DNA from: Atopsyche davidsoni
Lineage: Eukaryota; Arthropoda; Insecta; Trichoptera; Hydrobiosidae
Assembly: GCA_022113835.1 (NCBI GenBank)
Contig: JAILWY010000012.1
Location: 17,670,001 to 17,734,000, forward strand
Reading direction: 5' to 3'
DNA length: 64,000 bases
A program made the translations under genes and the position numbers. Under the pieces are notes generated by a model that did not search any database, was not told the DNA's origin, and saw only the letters and a program-made list of their open reading frames with translations. Of this stretch, positions 45,886 to 58,400 are shown one piece after another (the stretch's first letter is position 1; the number at the start of each line of letters is the position of its first letter).

Positions 45886-47111
45886 AACAGAATGGGGAGA
45901 GCGGGGCTACTTCCATTTAGCTATTCATATTTGATGTTTGTTACGAGTGCTTACCTGTCATTACTTTTTGTATCAATTGCATCAATCGAACGTGACAATG
46001 TGAAGATAATATTGTTGAATATAAAAATAAATAATCTTGCACATGCATTTATCTATTTTCGAAATTGATATCAATTTTAACAGCACAATCGTTAAAATAT
46101 TGTGCAAATTGTGCTGAATTGATATTTGATTGTAATGGAAAAAAAAAACTATGCAATTGTAACAGTTACGTTGAAAATTATTGTCTAGTCAGAAATTTGA
46201 CCTTGAAAGTTCCTGTCGAGCGACACTCGCAGCATCACGTCAATATTTACTCGGGCGCTCATAATTATAATATTACACAAATCATTAGAAATTACTTCCA
46301 AGCGACGACGAGCCAGGAAAACCGCAAATAACAACAAACCGACTTATAAGGACTTTTGCAAAGAAAAAGCGCCTTTGGGAACGATTTGTGTATTTACTTG
46401 CGACAGTGTGACGAATCCTTTTAAATAATGTACACAAAAATGTGTTATATGTAACGATTAAAAGCACGCAGTAATCGAAGAGAAAACAGCGTCTATTCTT
46501 AAAATGGGCTAAGGTCGCATCGTTCCGAATAGTTCCATTCGATGGGAGGCCCAGAGTTGTCGGATTCAATCATTTCGACCCGAAGTGGAGTAGCCAACGA
46601 GACGGGTCGGCGAAACCAGTCGCAATAAAAACAAAAATATGCAACAATCCCGAAGTGAGAATGCGATGCGTATGAATGTAAACAATTCGTCCATTCATGT
46701 GAATTCGCAGTATTCTCAAATGAGTGGCTAATGTGATATTTTAGGGAACCTGGCGTCACTTCCGCGCGTGTCTCGCGCCGGCCGCGGTTCAGCGATAACG
46801 GAATGATGGAGCCTAGACAATTACTCATTTTTAAATCTAGATAGGTATTTGGGCGTGTCCGATGATTTTTGTTTTACTTTCAAGGATATTCAACAGCGTC
46901 TACCCACCCCCGTGTAAGATTACGCCGCGGACGAACTAATTAATTTCCTGTCCTTTCATCGCGGTCTCTCTTACTCGACAGGAGCGAACACGTCCTGATG
47001 ACGAAATTGTGAACATTGGACATAGCAATGAAATCATCAATCTTAAGCAACTATCGAGATTACTGTGAGTGTGAGTGTTCAATCTTTGAGTATGCGGATA
47101 TTGATAATATT

Positions 47112-47455
47112 TACATAGTTACTGCTTGTACAAGGCTGCCATTCTGTACCCTGAGCGTGTGTAAAAGTAGTGGACTTGAATGATTGTGAAGGGATGTGTT
47201 CTAGAAGTACCTTGTCGAGGTGGAGGGCTCCGGTTATTGTTTCTGCAGAATAAGTATCAGATCTAAACGACAGAGTTTTGTAAGAAAAAAATATATAATA
47301 ATGCTATTGGGCAGCAGCAATACGCAGATTTTTCCTTCCAATATAAAACTGTGAAGTAGAAGGACCTAGGGACCATGAACATTGGCTCAGCATGAGTATG
47401 TGCTCAGTGAAATGGTCGCCAACATATTCTGAGGAAAGACACTTGATGATGATGA
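47112..47455 (-). mobile_element. SINE-like element (copy 2, inverted, 5' truncated)
   Basis: The reverse complement matches copy 1 from TTGGCGACCATTTCACTGAG through GTTCATGG, GGTCCTTCTAC and CAGTTTTATATTG to GGTACAGAATGGCAGCC. The tRNA-like head is not present, as is common for reverse-transcribed elements cut at the 5' end. Confidence 0.6.
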
Positions 47456-48179
47456 GTTACGAGGCGAATATATTTTGATTCGATTTTTTAATAGAAATAT
47501 TCTACCCCCTCGAGGCGCCATGATAGAATTGGAAATCGTTTAATTTGCGTTCACAACGTTGAATCAAAAATACACTAAAGTATTGTCGCACCTGTGGATT
47601 ATTTATGCGTCGCATATTGTACTCGCTCGCATGCTCACTCGAGCGTCGTCATGTCGACGACCTTTCGGACTAAGCGGCCGAACATATTTCTCCAACGAGC
47701 CATCCGAAATCTAGAATAGTAAGTAATTATTTTTAGATAAAATAACACGTGATCGATTACTGAAATATGTGTGACAATGTCTTTCGGACATTGGGCGTAA
47801 ATTTATGTCTGCGGTGGCAGGTACAGTAGAAGCGACCTTCCGCGGGAAAAATCGATCCGGGCCACTATAATCATACCAGAGAAACATCGGAAGACCCGTT
47901 CAGGATTCTCATTGCGAACTCGATTTCTGCAATAGGCTCTCGTGTATTCTTAATGGGTAGAATGAAGTGCCCCTCTTGTCTGCTCGCCTCACGCGCGGCA
48001 CTAGCGGGGGGCACAGGGGTCGGCACTGGCGAGGGTGCAGGGGTCGGCACTGGGTGGGGGGCGCCGGCCTCGGAGCCGCGCCGCCAGCCTTCGCGGATTG
48101 TTGAGCTCGCGCGTTGTAAAGTTGTGTGGCTGATTGCACAGCTTGCATTCATTATTGTCTGGCGTCTGGATAAGATAGT

Positions 48180-48455
48180 GCAAGCATATGTGTTGCGTTT
48201 TATTTTTTATTGCGACTACAAATCGCATGCCAATAAAATACTACACATTTACAATGCAAAAAGTTGTTTAATTAGAGAATTTAAAACTTGGAAATACCGA
48301 ATGATACCCTGTTGGAATATTACTTTTTGAAGCAGCCTAATAATAATACTATCCATTGATTATAAATTTTTCACCTGTACAGGTTTTATTGTATATGCAA
48401 TTTTTAATTTGAGATGATACCATTTTCTAATAAAGCATATCTATCTATCTAAAAA
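48180..48455 (+). mobile_element. Possible 3' tail of a non-LTR retrotransposon
   Basis: The sequence ends CTAATAAAGCATATCTATC followed by more ATCT units: a polyadenylation-like signal and a short microsatellite, as seen at the 3' ends of many insect non-LTR elements. No reverse transcriptase frame is visible upstream, so the element would be strongly truncated. Confidence 0.3.
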
Positions 48456-48544
48456 TTATACGTAGGAGTTTGTAAAACTGCGTTTCTAACAAATTAATAA
48501 TTGTTGCACTCGCAAATTTAATGAAATTCAATATTTTTGACAGA

Positions 48545-48725
48545 GTACTCTGTGGAATTCCCTTTTATTATTTTAAATAATAAGTTAAATACTTGAGTGA
48601 TTTTTCCACATATACATCAACTCTGTTTGATAATGCCAACGTGAAAGGTTGCCGAAACCGGTCACCAATGAAAATAATTTTTTGGAAAAATTACTCAAGT
48701 ATTTAACTTATTATTTAAAATATGT
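48545..48725. mobile_element. Palindromic MITE
   Basis: AGTACTCTGTGGAATTCCCT, TAAATACTTGAGTGATTTTT and CCACATATAC on the left; GAAAGGTTGCCGAAACCGGT, then GGAAAAATTACTCAAGTATT and TAACTTATTATTTAAAAT on the right. The arms complement each other well, including the shared ACTTGAGTGA variant, so this copy may be a distinct subfamily. Confidence 0.85.
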
Positions 48726-49551
48726 AAATTTAATGAACCAACATATTGACTGCCAGGAATGCGTCGGTGAGTTTTTGACAGAAGAGATCTAGTTCTTGTG
48801 CTAATTTGTTATTGTGCAAATGTAGCCACAGATACTACTGTAAGAGCATCAAAATTCATCTCACTTTTTCCATTTCTGAAAGACTGCTTAACACAAACAT
48901 TAAATAATAAGCTATTTAATATGTCAAATAGGTTGCATGTATTGATATTTTGATCTGTATAGTTAACAAATTAATTTTTTTATCAATTTGTAGATAGTTG
49001 CTAACCAAAGTAGTACTTCGCGAAGCTTATTATCCATCTGACCGTTTGTTAACTTTTGGCCAGTAATTTAGAAACGGGGAAAAGTCCATGGCAGAGTGTG
49101 TATCTATATAAGCAGAAAGGTAGTGAATTTTCTTTAAAGATTTTCAAAAATAAATTTTAGTCTGTTTTAAGAACTCATCTCTCTTTTTGTTTGCATTTTT
49201 TATAATCTTACAAGGTAATTACTGCTTTCTGATTTATGATAACAGATATTTATCTACCAGTTTGTGAATGTGGAAATAGTATTATTTGAATATGAATGTT
49301 GCAAATTGGTGTGACTAATGATTGCAAGGTGTAGAAACCTTTTCTAAAATTATTGCTTCTTATATAACTTTTAATATTGAGTAATGTCTTTATCATTTTG
49401 AAATTAAATCGGTTTGCCTTATCACGATTGAGATTGGCTAAATGAATATATAAAATATGAAGTATCTTCCAAATGAACACATTTAATATAAATAGTCAAT
49501 ATTTATTAAAAATACAATAAATGCAAAAAGATACAAAAAATATTTTAAAAA

Positions 49552-51333
49552 TCACAGTTCATCGTGAGAGGTTGATAAACTTGTCTTGATGGATGGGAAA
49601 GCCCAAAAAGACGATGGCAGGCCCATAACGTCTCGTTCTCTCTTCACAAAAGCCGAGTAGGATGACACACAGTTACCAATAAAATGATTTGATAACCCCA
49701 GAATGGCCAGGTCCAGGTGAGGGTCCGAGACACTCAAACGGTGAATCGTTAATGACTGGCGTTTTAATGCTTCCCTCAGGTCCTCTAGCATGTGGTTACT
49801 GTCGGATGCCACAAATATGTACTTCACATCCCTCATACTTTTTAAAACTCGCTTAAGCTGCCTGCAATATAAAAATAATTATCTACACTGAAACAGAATT
49901 GAATTTCAACATTCCCTTCTAACAAAATTATTCTTGTGACTTCAATCAAGTTATAAAAGTAAAAATTGTAATTTTTATAAAATAACAGTAAAAGGTGTAT
50001 TTATATTTAAAAGACTGCATTGAAAAAAGTTATGAACTTATAATATTTAATGAGTCAAATCTAATCAAATCTGTTCGTAAAATTAATTATTAACATCAAT
50101 TCACTAACAAAGTGGGTCCAGTACAGGACATCCGAAGATTAACAAAAACAATGAGAACAAAACTTGTGTAAAATAAAACTTTTTTTTACACACAGTATTA
50201 TAATCCTTACTTTACAATTTGATGTCTGGTAGGCAAGCACATATCGTGGGTGATTGGCCCAAGCTCATTTCTATACCCGACGCACTGAGGCCCAGAGAAC
50301 AAGGTGGGGCTCTGGGAGACATGCTTACATGCCCCTACCCAGTCTGCTCCATTTCGCAAATGGATTCCAATAAATCCACCTAGTTTGAAGTTGGTCTTGA
50401 TGTACTGCTTGGCCTTTTTTGACATGATTTCATTCCATTTCAGATACTTGTGGAGTTTTCTGTTTTCATCTTGTATTGGAAAACTAGCTGGAGCTCCTAG
50501 AGATGAAATTATCAAATAAGTTCAACTTCAACAATTTAATGTTCTGAAAAATATTTACACATATAATATAATTGAAAGATTTCGTACCCGTAAACGCTAG
50601 GACTGGCCATTTACTAGGTGGATATTTTTCAAGCCATTTTGAATTCATGCCTCCTCTATTAACATCATAATGCAATGGTGCATAGAATTCAGATCCAACA
50701 AAATCAATTCCAAATGTGTCCCAAAAAGGTCCAAAAGGATTGCCTTCCTTAGCATTGCATGTGTTTGAGGTTTCCAAACCACGAGCTACATAGCAAAATG
50801 ATATTCTCTTGCTTTCTGGCCATACTTCTGGGGCTACTTCGCTCATAAACCTGTTCATTAGTAGCACTTTATGAAATTCCAATAATGCATCTTCAGAGAA
50901 GTATGCATCGAAAGGAACTTGAATGGATCGAGCCTCTCCTATTCTATACTCTACCCAGTGCGGAAGCACTAGCGTCCTGTTCAGTCCATGCGCAAATGCC
51001 AGAGATCCCAGAAAATGATCAGCCTGATTTCCAAAACGCCCTGAATCGTAAAAATACTATAATTTAACCGAATTAGAAAAAATATTCGATAATAAAAAAA
51101 ACAAACAGAAGATAGGTAGCCTCCTATCCTATTTCATAATTATTGATAAAATAAAGTTATTCTTTCAGGGGGAGGTTACTGTATTTGAAACTCGATTAGT
51201 AATTAAATATAAACTAAATAAACTTACCCATACAAGGGCAGTACACAACATAGCCATTAGGATCGATACTATCACATCTTAAAAGGGATAATAAAGGAAT
51301 AATAACTGCAAACACCCGCCAAACCGCCGGCAT
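49552..51333 (-). CDS. POFUT1: GDP-fucose protein O-fucosyltransferase 1
   Basis: Four exons in phase (51333-51228, 51040-50588, 50496-50211, 49861-49552) encode 384 residues (human 388). A signal peptide ([14 protein letters not shown]) leads into the GT65 fold with [17 protein letters not shown]. The [11 protein letters not shown] block and the catalytic-loop [10 protein letters not shown], whose Arg234 matches the essential Arg of the family, follow. It ends in HDEL, an ER retention signal. Known reaction: transfers fucose from GDP-fucose to Ser/Thr in EGF-like repeats, notably of Notch, in the ER. It shares a 356-bp upstream region with divergent NDUFS6. Confidence 0.96.
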
Positions 51334-51689
51334 AATGAGAACCATTCAAATTAGTTTTTATCAACAAACCGCACTAAACGTCAGCCGCTTTATTTCACTC
51401 GATTGCACGCATACATATTGTCTATGGAATATAATTTCTCGGTAAGGACGGATAAAAAATTCTTGCTTTATTTAATAAATCGTAAAAAAATAAATATTTA
51501 AATTAACTATTCATTTTTTAAAAATAATTGACTGTTAAAATATTCTTAATTATTTATCGTTTTTGATTATTTAAAAATTAGTACTTTGGCAACACATGTA
51601 TTTGGTGTCTAAATCTCTACTGTTTTTCACGTACCTAAAGTTGAATTAATTGTTGTATAAGGCGAAAATTTATAAAAATAATCTTAATA
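51334..51689. promoter_or_regulatory. Divergent promoter region, POFUT1 / NDUFS6
   Basis: 356 bp between two start codons facing away from each other. AT-rich, with no clear TATA box for either gene, which suits two housekeeping promoters. Confidence 0.5.
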
Positions 51690-52532
51690 ATGGCATCAGC
51701 CAGGAGTTTAGCGACGTTGAATAGGTTGAAACTATTCCGTCCTAGTCAATTTGTTAGGTGCAATACAAACAAACCTGAGGATACTGTCACTCACACTGGA
51801 CAGGTCTGATCTAATATTTACTTCCTCGCCCTTCTATAAAACGAATAATATTTCATATAATATATTTAATTAAAAATCTCTATGTTATTATATATATTTA
51901 AGTTCAATAGCTCATTTCTATAGTGCTGCTAGAGCCTCAATTCACTTACATAATAACTGTCAGATTGGATTTTGATGGTTATAAAATTATAGCAATGGAG
52001 CAAGGATGACTACAGGATGGCGAGGTTTACTATCACTCCTAAGCAAGTGAACCCGCAGTGGGCTATTAATTTAGTGGCAGAAGCTCCCCCAACAGAAACA
52101 GACAAGAGGGTAGTGTGGTGTGATGGAGGAAGTGGTCCAGAAGGACACCCCAGGGTTTATATCAACCTTGTAAGTTATCAAAAAGGCTATTATTTAAATA
52201 GTTTTAACACATCCCCATTTCATTTTTGTTCAATAATCAAATCTTATTGACCAAGGCTGTAATGAATTTGGAAAGTAAATACTTTTTCTATTAATGTGTA
52301 GTTTTTATCAACTGCATTTAATACTGATTTGTATAATAATATTTATATTTCTTAATTGAAAACAGCAAGTCTCAAGTTATTACCTGTTAACCTTATAATG
52401 ATGAACCTTTTAACATTAAAATATTTATTGTATTATGTGGAACAACTTTTTATTTTCTTTTAGGATAAACCTGGAAATCACTCTTGTGGATATTGCGGTC
52501 TGAGATTTGTGAAGAAGGATTCCCATCATTAA
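51690..52532 (+). CDS. NDUFS6: NADH dehydrogenase iron-sulfur protein 6 (complex I accessory subunit)
   Basis: Three exons in phase (51690-51803, 51993-52169, 52464-52532) encode 119 residues. The N-terminus (MASARSLATLNRLKLFRPSQ) is a typical mitochondrial presequence. The zinc site is formed by Cys81 (VVWCDGG), His90 (GPEGHPRVYINL), Cys105 and Cys108 (HSCGYCGLRF), exactly the family arrangement. Known role: a matrix-arm subunit needed late in complex I assembly. It converges with LSM4; a polyadenylation signal AATAAA lies near 52661. Confidence 0.96.
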
Positions 52533-53170
52533 TTATTTACAAATAACAGCTTATTATGTTGAACTCTTGAAGCGAAATTATATGGAGTAAAACAAAACAA
52601 ATTCTTAATAGTTATTTATTTGAGTTGTAAAATACTAGAAAGTAATATTTTATCATGTACTAATAAACAAACTAAAAGCATACTTTTTTTTATTTATCAT
52701 CTGGTGTTGCCATTATCAAGAAATGAATGATGACACTTGGGAGTCGAGACGTGCACTTTCTTCTTCTGCTTTCAACGTTTTGTCTTGGTTTGGGGGATGG
52801 GACGCCTTCAGTAGTGAATTCCAAACTTTTAAGAGGAAGCATGAATGTAGCTTAGCTCCCAAAATTAACATAATCAATAAAATAAACCTAACACTGCATT
52901 TTTTCAACGATATAGATTATAAGATGATGATAGCAATGCATACGTTTATAAATAAAACACAAATATTGTATCAAATCTTAGAGGTGATTTTAATTCATAA
53001 CTTAAATTATTCACTAAATTAAAACATAATCAACACAATGGTTTATGAAGATGTATGGTCGGATAGTGAAATAATTTCACAAGGTCTCAAGTTTCACAGT
53101 CACATGCGACACTTTCACAATTATAGTCTTTCAGAAAATGGCCGAGATCCATCACTAACACAGCTGGGGC
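52533..53170. other. Convergent region between NDUFS6 and LSM4
   Basis: 3' UTRs of both genes. The minus strand has an open stretch (about 52716-52907) with coding-like composition (KASHPPNQDKTLKAEEESAR) followed by AAATAAA near 52690. It opens with TTG, and its first in-frame ATG is some way inside. It might be a small separate gene or a C-terminal exon; unidentified. Confidence 0.35.
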
Positions 53171-55059
53171 TTATTGTTTTGGCTTGGGTTTATTATTGGG
53201 AGGATTTCTGCCAGGACCTCCAGCACCACCGCCTCGGCCAGGAGGACCTGGTCGACCACCGCGGCCGCCGCCTCCGCCACCGCCTCCAAAAGCACCTGGC
53301 ACAAAGTAAAACTTGTTTATTTCTTACTATATGGAAAAACTCAACCAATCAGACACTTATGATATAGTTTTCTCTTAAACTCGTACATTTATAAACTAAA
53401 ATAAATTTGGGAAAACTGCCTTCTGGTCCACTAGCTAGCACACTTGTTCATGGACCGTGGGGCCCCAGGAATTGTTAAAACTATAAATAGTCTCCAGGTT
53501 CAAAGGGACGGAAAGCGGATTGCTGTGCTTTACATATGTACAACATAACAAAAAGCGAATGCTTTCTATAATTTGTCTCCAAGATTTTTCTTGATAATGT
53601 GTGGTTTTAGACTTCTCATTTGAACATGAATGCCTCCTTCTCGAAGTAGAGAGATAATAAAGATAGATTACTAAGCATGACAATAAATAGATCCATTGAT
53701 GCGTATTAGATGTCACAAACCTTATATCAGCTTAATAAAAAAATAGGTTTGTTTATTAAAAAAATATATATACAATACCTCTGCCAGTACCCCTATTACT
53801 ACGCTGGTTTTGTCCACCACCCCTGCCTTTCATTTCTCCTCGACCTCTAGCTTTGACTTGAGTTTCTTCCTTAACCATGTCAATCACCTCATCAGGAATA
53901 CGTAAGTATTTAATAGTACTGCCCCTAATATAGCACTCAGGCATCCTCCAGAATTTATCACCATCCTAAAAAAAATTCTCATAAGTAATTTTTATCATAT
54001 TTGCTATGCCAACACTTTGCAGTTCAATTAATTTGGAGATCGATGTGGAAAAAGGACTTATTTTCTTCATGTCAATTTGTGAGACGTGTGCTCACCTGAA
54101 GGTATTCCAGAAACTGGATATTGAAATAGTACACTCAACTAAGAAGAAATGGTTGTACTTTATACATTATATTAATATTAACTTAATATTATATTTCATT
54201 TTGTCACATTTATTTAATTTCTTAAGAATAGCTTCAGTACTGGACCAGAAAATATTGCACAATTAATTAACACCCGATAAAATAAGTCCATTTACAACAG
54301 CAGTCCAAACCTGCAAAGTTTTTTCATAGCTTGTTTCTCTTCACTTTAAAATTATGCTTAGATGACAAGTTTTAAATTTAATTCAATTAATTTTATGAAA
54401 ATAATTAATTAACAGTTTTGAGAAAGGTTTGGCCGAATACTATCTGTTTTCACAAAATGCATGTGTAAACAAAGAAAGCAACAAAAATATTAGTAAATCA
54501 AATGAAATGTTGACTTTTGAGTATATGTGAAGAAAGGACCAAGACGTGGTTGAGGCCAACTTAAAAAGTCACTAACATGTCCAGTAAGAGAAAAAACAAA
54601 AATAAATTGAACTGAAGATAAAATTAAAAAATCGAAATAAACTTACCCTGGAGGTACAAATTACTTCTCTTAAGTTGATATTCATCCAATTATCACTACT
54701 CACTAGATGACCATTGTATGTTTCTCCATTTTTTAACTCAACCAACTAAAATTTAATACATATAATAATTTTTCAGATATTACAGATCAAAGAAAGTTTC
54801 GTAAAAAAACACTAAATATGATATAAACACGTATCGGAGGACCATTGATGTAAAAAATCTTGTATGTTGAATGAAACATTAAGTTATAATGTAGTATGCA
54901 ATAGTATTTTTATATATTTTTTTGAGGTTATACACACCATTGGGTGATTCTGAGCAGTTCGAAGAAGGGATAACGGCAACTGTAACAAAATACATTTTAA
55001 AAATAGTCCAATAAAAAATTGTTACTGTAAAAATGTTATGAATTTTTATAAAATACCAT
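53171..55059 (-). CDS. LSM4: U6 snRNA-associated Sm-like protein LSm4
   Basis: Five coding exons in phase (55059-55057, 54979-54938, 54745-54647, 53965-53779, 53295-53171) encode 151 residues. The first coding exon holds only the ATG, followed directly by a GTATTT donor; joining gives M + [14 protein letters not shown], the invariant LSM4 start. The Sm fold covers residues 2-75 ([49 protein letters not shown]). The C-terminal tail is Gly/Arg-rich ([25 protein letters not shown]), a likely methylation target. Known role: a subunit of LSm2-8 (U6 snRNP) and LSm1-7 (mRNA decay). Confidence 0.96.
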
Positions 55060-55488
55060 CTTTGTGGATTGCCGGTATTCTTCTTAATAAACGTTCAAAA
55101 GCGCATAATAACGAATCGAGTTACTAGAGCAAACGTCAGAATAATCTGTAATGTCTATGGATCATCCATGAAATACTTTCTGCGACAATAAATCAAATCA
55201 GCTAGATGTTTACTTATGGCAAATATCGCTTTTACGTAATCATGGGATATAAACTTTTTTTTTTAAATTCATTCTTTTATTTTTGTGTTCAACGGACAAA
55301 TTTTTGAAACGATATATCTTGTAACACTGATTCTCAAACCATAAATAGTATATTTATTTTTTGCGGGCTTAGCTGTCAATGTCAATCTATAACATGGTTA
55401 AAAATTTAAATAAGTTTAGTTGAGTTTTTTTTGTTAAAAGTGTGCGTAGAAAGCGATTCTGTTTAAAAAATATATATTAATTTATCAA
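55060..55488. promoter_or_regulatory. Divergent promoter region, LSM4 / DARS2
   Basis: 429 bp between the two start codons, AT-rich, with no clear TATA box and no coding frame. Confidence 0.5.
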
Positions 55489-58400
55489 ATGTTATCCGCG
55501 GCTTTCAATGGGAAGTCCTTTATGTTGTTCCCATCGTATAAGGTATTAATTTACTTGATTTTAATTTAATGATTGTAGTATAAATTATTTTTTTTATCTG
55601 AAACATTTTAGCTTTACAAGAAGTTAATTTTTTATACTTAGCTGTAATGGCATGTATTCGTCTGGAAAAATCTTGCTAAAAGCTCTTTTGCGCTGTTTTA
55701 TCCAAAGTAATCACAGCAACACAATCTTTGTAAAATAATTTAAAAAAAAACACAACACAAACAAATTTTAATGGATTTATTTAAATTTTGAAACAAACAT
55801 CCCTAAGGGATGTGTTTGTTAAAAAAAGGTTTTAAATTGTTACATGGGTATATAAAAAGTGAGATATGCGTTTGAATTTTTTTAGCCACTGATATAAATA
55901 AATATACATTTTGGGTTTTATTAAGGCAAGATATATTTAATACTTATTTTTAATACTAATATAACTTTTCAGAGCATCCATGTCCTCCGTAAAGTTCTGC
56001 ATTCGCAAATAATTGCTTTGTCAAGAAGCTTATCTACTGGCAGACTAAAAATGGGTATAGTCTTATATTAAGCTTAATAATATTTTTGAGTTTTAACGTA
56101 AATGAATGAATAATTTTCATTATCTACCCAATCTAGATTGGACCAGTGGCAGATGTGATTTTCAAGCAGGAGGCTGTAATAATCCTGAGGGATTTGTCAA
56201 TAGTATGCCAAAACCATTTCCACCTAATTTTGTGATTGAAGATTACAAAAATCAAATTAAGAGTGGTCCCATGCGAGTGACTTGTGGAGAGCTTCGTAAG
56301 AGACACGTGGGATGCTCTGTCGAGCTGGTTGGTAGAGTGCAAAAAACTAAATTTGGCAAATTTGTGCTTCTTCGAGATGGTCACGGCGCTACACAGCTGG
56401 TTATATCTGCAAATGTATATACTTTTTCATTCAATCAATGATTTTAACGATTTTTACATGGTAAAATTAAAAACCCACACTGATCCTTTCAAATAATATA
56501 TAATTCTTTTATCTTATTTTAGAGAGCTGATTTGTTGAAACGTTTTGAAAATTTACCAGAACTATCATATGTTTCAATAATCGGTGATGTGAAACAACGA
56601 CCGCTATCTGCCCTCAATACAGTCAGTTCAATATATCTTATCTCATAATGCATGATAATTTTATAATTCCAACCGAGTGGTTACGGGAATACTAAAATTA
56701 TTCTAAAATGAAATAATTTATTTAGGCCTATGTCTTCAAATATGAAGATTTTAATGCTTTTAAAGAATGTATTATTATTAAACAATATATATTTCCACAA
56801 AAAAATAAATACACATTGTTGTAGAAAGGTGATAATCCACAGGCAGTTAGAATAAATATTACAAAGGTCATCCCCCCAGTCGACAGTTTTGTGTTGCAGA
56901 CTTTTGGTTTGCATGTTATTACTAGATTTGCTTGTTCAATTATTTATAAAAATGTCTAATTTATATTTTTTGGAATCATTTGAAAATCATTTACCACTTT
57001 TCTGCAGGATGTTCGAGCCTAACCATATAATGTTGCAGTCCTGGAGAAATAATTGTTGTTTACATTTTTGTATGTGGTTTTCAGTCAATGAACACCGGAG
57101 AAATAGAAGTATCAATAACAGATGTAGTTATTGTCAAAGTGAACAGGGATGTGAATCATTCAAGGAGGATTCCGGCGATTGGTTTCGCACGTGAAATGTC
57201 TACAAAATGTAATAATCTATCTTCAGTTACTTCGGAAGAGTTTGAAAAAATTGGTAAAATATAATTTATTCTTATAAATCATTGCATCATATGAATTAAT
57301 ATAAGTTTGCAACTAATTATGTAAAATAATGATTTAGGTAAATGTGGCATGATTATTGACAGAATGAACAAACGTGTGGACACTTGTGGAATGCTAAGTG
57401 TAGCCGATGGAGGACGGGATGTTGTTCTGTTGGGATGGCTGCAGTCTCATAAGCACTTCAACTTCTTGGTGCTTCGTGATGGATATGGTGAAGTTCAATG
57501 CCTACTTCCTCAATCTGTACGCTGATGATGTTTTATTTTATTTACATAATATCTTTACCTATGGTAGTTTAGTGATAGTATTTTCCAAAAAGTAAAAACA
57601 TGAGGTATAGAGTATATAATTTTTTCAATTTTCATTGAAATAAATACAGTTATAAATGCATAAAGAATGTCAGTATTTTATATAGTTATTTTTATTGCCA
57701 CAGAAACCGGAGCTGACAAAGACTATTTCACTGGCCTCCAGTGGAACTATTTTAGAAGTTCATGGAGTAGTCATGTGTAGACCATCCAATAAGGTGTCAA
57801 AGGTAAAATATTACTTGTTTATTATAAATGCTTATTTATAACATTTTCTTATCAGTTTGATTGTTTACTGCGATTTCAATTCATTGTTCTTTCAGGATAT
57901 AAATGGGGCCATAGAAGTAATAGTTTCAAAACTTAATATTCTCAACCCAAATGATTATAATTCAGATCAAGAAAAGTCTTTGAATAACACTCCGACTGAC
58001 TTGGTAAGTAACTTAGGTAACCTCTAATACAGATTTTTTTTTAAATCTTATTTTTAAAAAAAATAATTTATTATTAAAGGATTCAACAATAATTTTTTTG
58101 AAAAAACTATTTTTACACATTAAGTTTTATATTTAAATTATTGTATAAATGCTCAATGGTGAGGTAATTACGTTTCTTGGTTATAAATATATTCATTGTC
58201 GAAAAGTATGCCCACAAAAATTAGATTCACATAAATAGATTAAGCCGAAAATACAAGTTCAAGATTAATCAACTTTCCTTAAGGATTTGTATTTTCATCT
58301 ATTATATTCCAGAAATATTTACCTTAAATATTACAGTGTTTTGGATAAGACCAATAAATAACTTTTATTTTCATTTGATTTCAGGTATCTAACCATTGTG

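Larger units (their letters stand above)
43837..49551. other. Gene-poor, repeat-bearing interval
   Basis: Begins with the IER5-like promoter and GC-rich DNA (to about 44640). After that it holds one possible small membrane ORF (45120-45311 -), a SINE-like inverted pair (45523-45885, 47112-47455), a GC-rich patch (47990-48120), a possible LINE tail (to about 48455) and a MITE (48545-48725). I see no further gene. Confidence 0.5.

Noticed and set aside
45623..45934. 103-residue frame (+) within the SINE-like element
   Set aside because: Lies inside a dispersed repeat that recurs inverted at 47 kb, where the frame is not kept.
46285..46828. Frames of 94 and 109 residues (-)
   Set aside because: They overlap a decayed MITE-like segment (about 46590-46650), have no domain and contradict each other in frame.
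47871..48152. 93-residue minus-strand frame rich in Pro, Ala and Val
   Set aside because: Low-complexity reading of a GC-rich patch; no homology recognised and no splice support.
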